Below, piece after piece: positions 1-5,707 of a stretch of DNA of 6,692 nucleotides (positions are counted from its first letter, which is position 1; every line of letters starts with the position of its first letter). The DNA comes from Acidobacteriota bacterium. GTDB lineage: Bacteria; Acidobacteriota; Terriglobia; Acidiferrales; UBA7541. A program made the position numbers and the translations under genes. The DNA is taken from NCBI GenBank assembly GCA_003161495.1, contig PMOP01000132.1:2339-9030 (forward strand), read 5' to 3'. The notes beneath the pieces were generated by a model, which was not told the origin of the DNA, made no database searches, and was given only the letters and a program-made list of their open reading frames with translations.

Positions 1-632
1 GCGGTGACGCCGCCGGTGGTGGGGTCGGTCAAAACGGAAATGAAGGGCAGGCGGGCTTCGTCCAGGCGCGCCAGAGCCGCGGAAACTTTCGCGAGCTGCA
101 TCAGGCTGATGGTGCCTTCCATCATGCGCGCGCCGCCGGAGCAGGAAATAATCACGAGCGGCAATTTTTTGGCGATGGACATTTCCACCGCGCGAGTCAC
201 TTTTTCGCCCACCACCGCGCCCATGGAGCCGCCGATAAATGCGAATTCCATCGAACAAATTATGACGGGACGCCCGCCGAGCAAACCTTCCGCCGTAATG
301 ATGGCGTCGGCTTTGCCCAGTTTGCGGCGCGCTTCTTTCAGGCGCGCGGCGTAGGGCCGCGTGTCCGTGAATTTCAGTGGATCACTCGATGCGAGCGCGG
401 CGTCGTGCTCCACCCAGCGCGAATCGAGGAGCAGTTCCAGGCGTTGCGTGGCGCTCAACCGGAAATGATGCTGGCACTTCGGACAGATGCGCCAGTTGGC
501 GTCCAGATCTTTCTTCCACACAATCGCCCGGCAATTCTCGCACTTGCTCCACAGCCCTTCGGTCTTTACGCGGCGCTCATCGGGCGGCGTAGGCTGGTCG
601 ATTCGTTTTTTTTCCCGCTTAAACCATGCCAT
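1..632 (-). CDS. accD: Acetyl-CoA carboxylase carboxyltransferase subunit beta (partial, 3' end outside window)
   Basis: AccD pairs with AccA to form the cytoplasmic carboxyltransferase that moves the carboxyl group from carboxybiotin to acetyl-CoA, giving malonyl-CoA for fatty acid synthesis. The first 210 residues are present; the gene runs off the left edge, and family members are usually about 280-300 residues. The start is the ATG at 632-630, reading MAWFKREKKRI, with AGGA at 646-643 as ribosome binding site. A zinc ribbon is formed by Cys31, Cys34, Cys50 and Cys53 (CENC and CPKC). The crotonase-like carboxyltransferase fold follows, with FIGGSMGAVVGEK, then CSGGARMMEG at 164-173 and TDPTTGGVT at 202-210, which belong to the acyl-CoA binding and active-site region. 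No stop or frameshift interrupts the reading frame. Identification is by direct translation and is secure; only the C-terminus is missing. Confidence 0.96.
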   Translation of the reverse strand, partial: MAWFKREKKRIDQPTPPDERRVKTEGLWSKCENCRAIVWKKDLDANWRICPKCQHHFRLSATQRLELLLDSRWVEHDAALASSDPLKFTDTRPYAARLKEARRKLGKADAIITAEGLLGGRPVIICSMEFAFIGGSMGAVVGEKVTRAVEMSIAKKLPLVIISCSGGARMMEGTISLMQLAKVSAALARLDEARLPFISVLTDPTTGGVT

Positions 633-683
633 TTTGATGGAATCCTAAAAGCACCACATAAGCAATTCTGAAATCGAGAAAGT

Positions 684-728
684 GTAGCCCGCCATCGTAA
701 AATCCCCGCCTCTGAAGAGGCGGGCTAC
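684..728. repeat. GC-rich inverted repeat, arms GTAGCCCGCC / GGCGGGCTAC
   Basis: The 10-base arms at 684-693 and 719-728 are exact reverse complements. The right arm is also part of a second perfect hairpin at 705-724, with an 8-bp stem CCCGCCTC / GAGGCGGG and loop TGAA, so two pairings compete. The arrangement looks like a palindromic element whose left half has lost its own inner hairpin. It lies between the cupin stop and the accD start, both on the minus strand, and could act as a transcript-processing or terminator-like structure. No U-run follows the stem, so a standard intrinsic terminator is not supported. Confidence 0.75.
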
Positions 729-755
729 AGATGGACGTTCGCGCCGGGAAATGCT

Positions 756-779
756 GTAGCCCGGGTCTTCAGACCCGGG
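756..779. repeat. GC-rich hairpin starting GTAGCCCG, loop TTCA
   Basis: The stem CCCGGGTC (760-767) pairs perfectly with GACCCGGG (772-779) across the loop TTCA, and one more T-A pair can form inside the loop. The leading GTAGCCCG (756-763) repeats the first eight bases of the palindrome at 684, but the expected closing CGGGCTAC is absent and the sequence diverges into GGCCTTTC. It therefore looks like a half element of the same general family. It lies 76 bp beyond the cupin stop codon in the cupin transcript direction. Confidence 0.7.
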
Positions 780-855
780 GCCTTTCTTCGGGCCTTCGAC
801 GCGGTCATCTCTGAAGCGTCTCGCGCCCTCATGGGTTGTTCACCGGTGTCTAACT

Positions 856-1326
856 CTACTTTACTTCCGCGGGAGTGGACGTCGCGGGTCCTTCGCCCAC
901 AATTTCCAGAACCGTGTCTTCATCCTTCGCCCCATCATAGTGAACCTGCTTGCCGATATGCTTGACAAAGCTGCCGGGCGGCACGGGCACGGTGCTGTCG
1001 GGATCGAATTTGGTGCCCGTTCCAACCCACCAGGTTCCGGAAATGACGTAGATAAACCGGTCGTTGGGATGGAAGTGCGGATGGCTCATGTGATGCGCGT
1101 GCCATTTCACGAGCTGAACGTACAGGCCCGGCATTTCCGGATTGCCCGCGAGAAGTGCCGAGCTCTCTCCCCTGGCCGTGTCATCCACCCAATTGATTTG
1201 ATCCGGCAGTTGCAACTTGAGCGCCGCCGGATTGAGATCGGTGGCCCTGACAGTTCCGAGCGAAACCAGCAACGCGAATCCCGCTGCCATCGACGCATAG
1301 CGAAACAATTTTTGGTAGATAGACAT
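856..1326 (-). CDS. Exported single-domain cupin protein
   Basis: The 156-residue product begins with a signal-peptide-like segment: basic start, hydrophobic stretch about 13-24, and a likely signal peptidase I site after VRA at 26-28, so the mature protein should be periplasmic or outside the cell. The rest is one beta-barrel cupin. Cupin motif 1 is seen as HPHFHPNDRF (82-91) followed by FIYVISGTWW, and motif 2 as PVPPGSFVKH with His129 after it. His84, His86 and His129 are the likely metal ligands, with Asp89 possibly replacing the usual Glu. The start is the ATG at 1326-1324, preceded five bases away by a strong AGGAGG (1337-1332). The nearest relatives expected are small secreted cupin_2-type proteins of unknown substrate, so no reaction is assigned. 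It follows the rhomboid gene on the same strand but is separated from it by repeat A, and may have its own promoter. Confidence 0.85.
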   Translation of the reverse strand: MSIYQKLFRYASMAAGFALLVSLGTVRATDLNPAALKLQLPDQINWVDDTARGESSALLAGNPEMPGLYVQLVKWHAHHMSHPHFHPNDRFIYVISGTWWVGTGTKFDPDSTVPVPPGSFVKHIGKQVHYDGAKDEDTVLEIVGEGPATSTPAEVK

Positions 1327-1359
1327 GCCTGCCTCCTCGTCGCCGAATCTATCTTCGGT

Positions 1360-1388
1360 ACTTTACGCCCGACCGCGATCACATGCAA
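1360..1388 (-). promoter_or_regulatory. Candidate sigma-70-type promoter for the cupin gene
   Basis: On the minus strand, TTGCAT (1388-1383) and TAAAGT (1365-1360) are separated by exactly 17 bases. Each matches four of six consensus positions. Initiation would fall near 1353, giving a leader of about 27 bases that contains the AGGAGG site. It lies between repeat A and the cupin start, so it would let the cupin be transcribed independently of the rhomboid gene. The call is pattern-based only, and acidobacterial promoters are poorly characterised. Confidence 0.35.
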
Positions 1389-1401
1389 ACTTGGGGTATT
1401 T

Positions 1402-1472
1402 GTGGCGCAGTCTTCAGCCTGTGGGGTTATTCCGAGCAAGGACCAAAACCCACAGGCTGAAGCCTGCGCCAC
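1402..1472. repeat. 71-bp palindromic repeat, copy A
   Basis: The arms 1402-1428 and 1447-1472 are near-perfect reverse complements: apart from one extra G in the left arm, there is a single mismatch at 1411 (T where G would pair). Each arm also contains a smaller dyad, CAGGC-TTCA-GCCTG in form, with loops TTCA at 1413-1416 and TGAA at 1458-1461. The centre on the plus strand reads ATTCCGAGCAAGGACC, resembling the centres of copies B and C. It starts 13 bases after the rhomboid stop codon, in that gene's direction. It is REP- or MITE-like and encodes nothing. It could stabilise or terminate the rhomboid transcript. Confidence 0.85.
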
Positions 1473-1485
1473 TTGAATCACAATT

Positions 1486-2985
1486 TTAAGAATTGGATGT
1501 GACTGGAAATTCCTGCGGTTGCAACACTTTTTTAGATTCGGCGATGCCGCGGTCAATCGTCGCCTGCCAGTCCGCATGCGGAATCGCGGAAGCTTGAGCG
1601 GTTTCGTACAGCCGCAACGCATCGGCAGGGCGATTCAGGCGCTTCAGATAAATGCGTCCCGCGGCCATTTGCGCCAGCAGCGATTGTTTTTCGGCGGGGT
1701 ACGCTTTTGCGAGCTCGAGGTATTCGTCCGCGGCGTGCGAGACATCCGGCTGCGTCTCGAGTTGCCGGCAGAATTCCAGCCATAGAGGCGCCGGAAGTTT
1801 TTCTCCACCGGCATTTCTGAAATTCTGGCAGGTTTGCAACGCGCCTTCGTGGTCGTTGGCCTTGATTTCCAGCTGCAAAAGTTTCGCCAGCGCGTCGCGA
1901 TGTGCGGGAAGATCGTTTTTTTGCCAGTAGATGCGCTGAAGCATCCGGTACGCGTCGATCGAGTCCGGCTTTTCCAGCAGCAATTTTTGCAGGTTTGCAG
2001 CGGCCGGATCGAGCTCCCCTTTCTCCATCTGTTCGCTGGCTTCTGCGAGCAACGGATGGCTGACCCATGAAATCTTTTCCTGAATCCCTTTTTCGGCGAG
2101 TTGCTCGAGGCCCGATTTCTGTACGCCGACTGCTATCAGCGCTCCAAATGCAAAGCCGCCGACGTGAGCCCAGTGCGCGACGCCGGACGACTGTACGGCG
2201 GAGCCGTATAGAATTTCCGTCACGAGCCACAAAGGCAGGAGCCAATACGCGGCCATTTTGAAGCGGTAGAATCGATAAAAAAGCAGCCAGCCCATCTCGA
2301 TCTTTGTCGTCGGGAAGCGAACCAAGAACGCGCCCATCAATCCGGCGATGGCGCCCGAAGCCCCAATCGTCGGAGTAAAGCTTCCCACGTTCACCATGGC
2401 GTGCACCTGTAATGCCAGCACGCCCGCAATTAAATAAAACGCCGGGTAGATCATCCTGCCCCAGGTGTCTTCCAGAATCGCTCCCGCGAGCCACAAAAAC
2501 CACATGTTGCCGATGATGTGCAGCCATCCGCCGTGCAGGAAATTCGCGGTGATCATGCTCAGCAGCGTGGGGTGCGCCGGAATGAATGCGTACTTGCCCA
2601 AGAGCGAAGCGGAGCTCATCTGCGCGTAGCTGTCGCCGAGTGAGTTCATTTCCTGCTGTAACGCTTCCGGGTCATCCTGCGTGCGCTTTTTAGCGTCCCA
2701 GAGGTCGTACACATCCCGGTTTGGATTTTGAGCTTCCTTCCACAAGGCAGCGTTTCTGGTTCGGATGGAGTTGATGAATTCCTGCGCCTTATCCGGGATT
2801 TTCAGCTCGGGATGCGCGGCTGCCAGCAACAACAGGTGGATCTTCACCTGGCCAAGTTCCGGTTCCTGCCTGTCGATGGTCCAATGAGTCCCAAGAAAAA
2901 CGATGATGTTGAGCGCAATGATTCCAAACGTAATGAGCGGCCACCGTCGGCCCTGCATGCTTTCATGGCGAAGCGGGATTAACAT
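1486..2985 (-). CDS. Rhomboid-family intramembrane serine protease with C-terminal TPR-like domain
   Basis: Rhomboids cleave transmembrane proteins within the membrane using a Ser-His dyad. The 499-residue protein starts MLIPLRHESMQGRRWP, with a first membrane helix at about 17-36. A hydrophilic, probably helical segment of roughly 95 residues (38-134) follows, longer than the first loop of GlpG-type rhomboids. The catalytic core comes next: HGGWLHIIGNMWFLW with His156 and Asn160, GASGAIAG with nucleophile Ser210, and HWAHVGGFAFG with catalytic His274. Membrane helices span about 140-290. The remainder (about 305-485) is soluble and rich in helix pairs of TPR character, for example PDSIDAYRMLQRIYWQKND and the segment 435-465, and may bind partners. 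GGAG at 2997-2994 lies eight bases before the ATG. The key residues are all present, so activity is expected. The substrate is unknown, and no cognate target is evident in the window. Confidence 0.93.
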   Translation of the reverse strand: MLIPLRHESMQGRRWPLITFGIIALNIIVFLGTHWTIDRQEPELGQVKIHLLLLAAAHPELKIPDKAQEFINSIRTRNAALWKEAQNPNRDVYDLWDAKKRTQDDPEALQQEMNSLGDSYAQMSSASLLGKYAFIPAHPTLLSMITANFLHGGWLHIIGNMWFLWLAGAILEDTWGRMIYPAFYLIAGVLALQVHAMVNVGSFTPTIGASGAIAGLMGAFLVRFPTTKIEMGWLLFYRFYRFKMAAYWLLPLWLVTEILYGSAVQSSGVAHWAHVGGFAFGALIAVGVQKSGLEQLAEKGIQEKISWVSHPLLAEASEQMEKGELDPAAANLQKLLLEKPDSIDAYRMLQRIYWQKNDLPAHRDALAKLLQLEIKANDHEGALQTCQNFRNAGGEKLPAPLWLEFCRQLETQPDVSHAADEYLELAKAYPAEKQSLLAQMAAGRIYLKRLNRPADALRLYETAQASAIPHADWQATIDRGIAESKKVLQPQEFPVTSNS

Positions 2986-3000
2986 CTTGCGTTCTCCATC

Positions 3001-3434
3001 CAGAGAGTTGCCAAGGCCGAATTCCGGCGGGGATTCCTACTCATAGTCTAAGAGAACGCGAGGATTCAGCAGCCGAAATTCGCGGGCAAGTTCGGGTATC
3101 AGTTACATACGGATTGGACACGCGCGAAGGTGGTTAGCGGACCCAGCGGACTTTTTCATCAGACCGTAAATCTAAGTAAATAAAGAGGATGGAGTAAGTC
3201 TCCGCTACTTTCAGCAAAATGCGGCCGCGGCCGAAGCGTTTACGCGAACACTTTCATACTAAATCGGATCACGAGGCGCATGGAGAGCTTACAGATTGCT
3301 TGTTGCTCGGGTAGCTACGGGGCGAGGCGGTTTATTATCCGGGGTTAGGCGGGTGGGAATAATTATTCAAAACCGAGGCCAGCAATAGCAGTCTCGCGCC
3401 AACTTGGCCAGACGAAGCCGGCGTCGCAGTGTGA
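3001..3434. other. Unassigned intergenic stretch between the rhomboid gene and brnA
   Basis: No protein family, tRNA or structured RNA could be recognised on either strand in about 430 bases. The stretch includes an AT-rich patch near 3165-3190 and a perfect 12-base palindrome CGGCCGCGGCCG at 3222-3233. Reading frames are short and broken by stops. The longest start-to-stop reading frame noted by eye, 3280-3348 plus, is 22 codons with no family resemblance. The part next to 2985 must hold the rhomboid promoter, but no convincing -35/-10 pair was found. It could be a decayed insertion associated with the adjacent toxin-antitoxin genes, or an uncharacterised regulatory region. Confidence 0.5.
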
Positions 3435-3710
3435 TCATGAAGCTTTGCGCCCGTGCGCACGGCTTTTCATTGCCGCCCGCAGCAGCATGTTAATCCGTGT
3501 CTGATAACCGCGGCCCTGGGCCTTCAGCCAGGCCAGAACGTCGGCATCGAGACGAATCGTGAGCGATTTCTTGATGGGCCGATAATATTTGCCGACGACA
3601 GCCCCGCTCCAGTCGAGAACTTCAGGCAAATCCGTCAAATCAATTTGGTCGTCGCGCAAGGCAGCGAGCGCCGCCAGCTCCTTCGTTTGCTTTTTAGAAG
3701 CCTTCTTCAT
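3435..3710 (-). CDS. brnA: BrnA-family antitoxin
   Basis: This 91-residue protein is the expected antitoxin of the pair, binding and neutralising the BrnT toxin and, in characterised systems, binding the operon promoter. It starts with a lysine-rich segment (MKKASKKQTK), followed by the acidic stretch IDLTDLPEV (23-31). The conserved BrnA core at about 41-81 includes YYRPIKK, TIRLDADVLAWLKAQG and GYQTRINMLLRAAM; the core is of ribbon-helix-helix type. Length and motif order fit the BrnA_antitoxin family. AGGAAG at 3720-3715 sits four bases before the ATG, and the start lies inside the end of brnT (17-bp overlap), suggesting translational coupling. A 12-base palindrome CCGTGCGCACGG (3451-3462) falls in the last codons. 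It appears intact. Confidence 0.9.
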   Translation of the reverse strand: MKKASKKQTKELAALAALRDDQIDLTDLPEVLDWSGAVVGKYYRPIKKSLTIRLDADVLAWLKAQGRGYQTRINMLLRAAMKSRAHGRKAS

Positions 3711-3978
3711 AAATCTTCCTTTCGTGGGGAGTTGCTTTTCGAGCGGAAATAATCCGAATTACTTCCTCCCCTCTTTCCTCGTAATCGGCGTGAGCGACCA
3801 GGAGCACAGCCACGCCGACCGCAACTCCTAATGTTTGCCAACGCTCCTCGCCATCTTTGATCCTGTCGAAACGGCTGACGGCATGAGGGTCTTCAAACAC
3901 CAGAGCCGCAGTCTCAAAACTGAGCTTGTGCTTGGCGAGATTTTGGCGGTTTTTCTTCCCATCCCAAACAAAACGCAT
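3694..3978 (-). CDS. brnT: BrnT-family ribonuclease toxin (DUF497)
   Basis: BrnT is a RelE-like ribonuclease toxin that cuts RNA and blocks translation when free of BrnA. The 94-residue product matches the family from end to end: FVWDGKKNRQNLAKHKLSF (3-21), VFEDPHAV (27-34), GEERWQTLG (43-51), a hydrophobic strand VAVLLVAH (56-63), and the C-terminal RIISARKATPHERKIYEEG (75-93), which carries the conserved basic residues. The start chosen is the ATG at 3978-3976 because the family begins MxFxWD here. In-frame ATGs further upstream (4002 and 4056) would add residues without family resemblance and would cover the probable promoter region. The ribosome binding site is weak: AGG directly abuts the start and GTGG lies further back. 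The toxin-first order with overlapping antitoxin is the standard brnTA layout. No truncation is seen. Confidence 0.88.
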   Translation of the reverse strand: MRFVWDGKKNRQNLAKHKLSFETAALVFEDPHAVSRFDRIKDGEERWQTLGVAVGVAVLLVAHADYEERGEEVIRIISARKATPHERKIYEEGF

Positions 3979-3996
3979 ACCTGTAACCACTGAAAC

Positions 3997-4014
3997 GTAC
4001 ATACAGGGTAGTAC
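3997..4014. promoter_or_regulatory. Possible brnTA operator, GTAC-N10-GTAC
   Basis: Two GTAC tetramers at 3997-4000 and 4011-4014 are symmetrically placed around ten bases, 18 bp upstream of the brnT start, where an autoregulatory site for a BrnA-type DNA-binding antitoxin would be expected. The inner ten bases are not themselves symmetric and GTAC is self-complementary, so the dyad could be chance. A nearby TTGCAT on the minus strand (4034-4029) might serve as a -35 element, but the matching -10 is poor. Confidence 0.22.
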
Positions 4015-4112
4015 ATTTCTCGGCGGGAATGCAAGTAAAAGCGACGGAGGGGTCACGCCAAATCCATTTACCCAAATTGAAATATGGACCGTTAGGTTCC
4101 ACGGAGTACTTC

Positions 4113-4121
4113 TGGTAAAAT
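4113..4121 (+). promoter_or_regulatory. Candidate extended -10 promoter for panB
   Basis: TGGTAAAAT carries an extended -10 (TG, one base, then TAAAAT at 4116-4121, five of six consensus positions). No good -35 hexamer lies 16-18 bases upstream, which is tolerated by extended -10 promoters. Initiation near 4128 would give a leader of about 47 bases ending in the strong panB ribosome binding site. This is a pattern match only. Confidence 0.35.
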
Positions 4122-4174
4122 GGTGGCTGCAATGGGCTGTATCCCGAATTCAGGGAGCGGCACCGGAGGCGGTT

Positions 4175-5062
4175 ATGAGCGTGGTTCCTTCTCCAGGCAA
4201 CGGTAAGATTACCGTGCCGAGCATCCTCGAACGCAAGTCCGGGGTTTCCTCACAAAATTCTACAACACCAAAGATTACGTGCCTGACGGCGTACGACTAT
4301 CCAACGGCGCGGCTTCTGGACGAAGCGGGCGTGGATGTATTGCTGGTCGGCGATTCGCTGGGGATGGTGGCGCTCGGATACGACAGCACGCTGCCGGTCA
4401 CTATGGAAGAAATGCTGCACTGCACGCGGTCCGTACGGCGCGGCACACATCGTGCTTTGCTCGTGGCGGACATGCCGTACGGCAGCTATCACGATGACCC
4501 GGCGGAAGCGGTTCGCAACGCGGTTCGATTCGTGAAGGAAGCCGGCGCGGAGGCTGTCAAGCTCGAAGGCGGCGAGCGCCGCCTGGACCTGATCTCGCGC
4601 ATCGTGGATGCCGAAATTCCCGTGATGGGGCATATCGGCCTCACGCCGCAATCGGTGAATGCTTTCGGCGGATTCCGCGTGCAGGGCAAGTCCGCCGAAG
4701 CGAGTGAGCAAATTTTGCGCGATGCGCGCGCCGTGGAAGCCGCCGGCGCATTTTCCGTCGTGCTCGAATCGATTCCCCGCGAGCTTGCGGCGCGCATCAC
4801 CGCGGAGCTTCACATTCCCACGATTGGAATCGGAGCGGGGCCGGATTGCGACGGGCAGGTTCTCGTGATTCACGATCTGGTCGGATTGAGTTTTGGCCAC
4901 AAGCCGAAATTCGCGCGGCGCTATGCCGACGTGGGAGAAATTATCTCGCGCGCGGCCTCGGAATATTGCCGGGACGTGCGAGAAGGATCTTTTCCTTCCG
5001 ATGAAGAGTCGTACCATGCGCGCGCCGAGCACGCCGGCACGCTTCTTGCGCAGCGCAAATAA
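4175..5062 (+). CDS. panB: 3-methyl-2-oxobutanoate hydroxymethyltransferase (ketopantoate hydroxymethyltransferase)
   Basis: PanB transfers a hydroxymethyl group from methylenetetrahydrofolate to 2-oxoisovalerate, giving ketopantoate, the first committed step of pantothenate synthesis in the cytoplasm. The start is the ATG at 4175, preceded by GGAGG at 4165-4169 with five bases between. The open frame continues upstream to 3926, but that part overlaps brnT and has no family resemblance. The 295-residue protein shows all family motifs: TAYDYPTARLLDEAG (38-52), VGDSLGMV (58-65) with metal ligand Asp60, ADMPYGSY (98-105) with Asp99, VKLEGG (128-133) with Glu131, GHIGLTPQS (152-160), catalytic Glu198 in LESIP, and IGIGAG (217-222). 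About 20-25 extra N-terminal residues make it slightly longer than E. coli PanB (264). It heads a plus-strand cluster ending in panC, the next-but-one enzyme of the pathway. Confidence 0.96.
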   Translation: MSVVPSPGNGKITVPSILERKSGVSSQNSTTPKITCLTAYDYPTARLLDEAGVDVLLVGDSLGMVALGYDSTLPVTMEEMLHCTRSVRRGTHRALLVADMPYGSYHDDPAEAVRNAVRFVKEAGAEAVKLEGGERRLDLISRIVDAEIPVMGHIGLTPQSVNAFGGFRVQGKSAEASEQILRDARAVEAAGAFSVVLESIPRELAARITAELHIPTIGIGAGPDCDGQVLVIHDLVGLSFGHKPKFARRYADVGEIISRAASEYCRDVREGSFPSDEESYHARAEHAGTLLAQRK

Positions 5063-5110
5063 GCACGCATTTCAAATTCATGGTTTAGAATCCGTTGCGG
5101 AGGATTTTCG

Positions 5111-5623
5111 ATGGTTACGTCTGAACTGCTGGGCTTCCTGTTCCAGTATAATGCCTGGGCCGATCGCCGCTTGCTCGATGCCTGCGCTTCGCTCACGAAC
5201 GAACAATTCACGCGCAACCTCGGCTCGAGTTTCAGTTCCGTGCGCGACACGGTTACGCACCTGTACGGCGCCGAATGGGTGTGGAACGAGCGGTTCCAGG
5301 GGCGCTCGCCTTCCGCTCTTGTTTCCGGAGCCGGTTATCCCGATCTCGCCTCCATTCGCCCCAAGCTTGAAGAAATGGATCAGTACTACATTGACTTCGT
5401 CTCGAAGCTCACGCAGCAGGATTTGGACCGGGTCATTCGCTACAAGGGTTTTACCGGCGATGAATTCTCGAATCCGCTGTGGCAGAGCCTGCATCAGCTC
5501 ACCAATCACGCCAGCTATCATCGCGGGCAAGTGGTCACCATGCTGCGGCAGCTTGGCGTGAAGCCGGTTTCCACGGATCTGATCATGTACTATCGCGAGC
5601 AAGCCGCGGCGGCGCGCGCGTGA
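5111..5623 (+). CDS. DinB-family four-helix metal-binding protein
   Basis: This 170-residue protein belongs to the DinB/YfiT-like superfamily, helical-bundle proteins that bind a divalent metal through three histidines; characterised relatives are bacillithiol- or mycothiol-dependent transferases. The N-terminal signature LLGFLFQYNAWADRRLLDA (6-24) is typical. The metal triad is His50 (in TVTHLYGAEWVW), His133 and His137 (in NHASYHRGQV). All three are present, so metal binding is expected. GGAGG at 5099-5103 lies seven bases before the ATG. It starts 48 bp after the panB stop and is followed five bases after its stop by repeat B, so it is probably transcribed with panB. Its substrate is unknown; no pantothenate role is established for the family. 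Confidence 0.9.
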   Translation: MVTSELLGFLFQYNAWADRRLLDACASLTNEQFTRNLGSSFSSVRDTVTHLYGAEWVWNERFQGRSPSALVSGAGYPDLASIRPKLEEMDQYYIDFVSKLTQQDLDRVIRYKGFTGDEFSNPLWQSLHQLTNHASYHRGQVVTMLRQLGVKPVSTDLIMYYREQAAAARA

Positions 5624-5628
5624 TTTAG

Positions 5629-5699
5629 GTAGCGCGGGCTTTAGCCTGCGGGGTTTCATTCTTGCTAGGCCAAACCCCGCAGGCTGAAGCCCGCGCCAC
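5629..5699. repeat. 71-bp palindromic repeat, copy B
   Basis: The arms 5629-5656 and 5672-5699 are 28 bases each and reverse complementary at 26 positions. Inner hairpins have loop TTTA at 5640-5643 (7-bp stem with one G-T pair) and TGAA at 5685-5688 (stem with one A-C mismatch). The centre reads ATTCTTGCTAGGCC, similar to copies A and C. It begins five bases after the DinB-family stop and ends eight bases before the panC start codon, so it fills nearly the whole gap between two probably co-transcribed genes and forms most of the panC leader. Confidence 0.88.
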
Positions 5700-5707
5700 T
5701 AAAAACC

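Noticed and set aside
684..779. CRISPR array or intrinsic terminator near accD
   Set aside because: There are only two unequal palindromes with no regular spacers, and no T-run follows either stem.
1553..2527. 324-codon minus-strand reading frame in another frame of the rhomboid gene
   Set aside because: It is an out-of-frame shadow of a gene with intact catalytic motifs; its composition (very high Arg) is typical of a false frame in GC-rich DNA.
3280..3348. 22-codon plus-strand reading frame starting ATGGAGAGC
   Set aside because: It has a poor ribosome binding site spacing and no family resemblance; frames this short are expected by chance.
3926..4174. Long N-terminal extension of panB by 83 residues
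   Set aside because: It lacks PanB family resemblance and overlaps the brnT start region, while a strong GGAGG sits just before the ATG at 4175.
4250..5032. 260-codon minus-strand reading frame opposite panB
   Set aside because: It is fully antisense to a secure panB, its arginine- and histidine-rich translation resembles no family, and it has no ribosome binding site of note.
5086..5091. TAGAAT as a -10 box for the DinB-family gene
   Set aside because: No -35 hexamer lies at a suitable distance, and the implied start of transcription would fall on the ribosome binding site.
5078..5659. 193-codon minus-strand frame opposite the DinB-family gene
   Set aside because: It is antisense to a protein with a complete metal triad and a clear ribosome binding site, and it shows no recognisable motifs.
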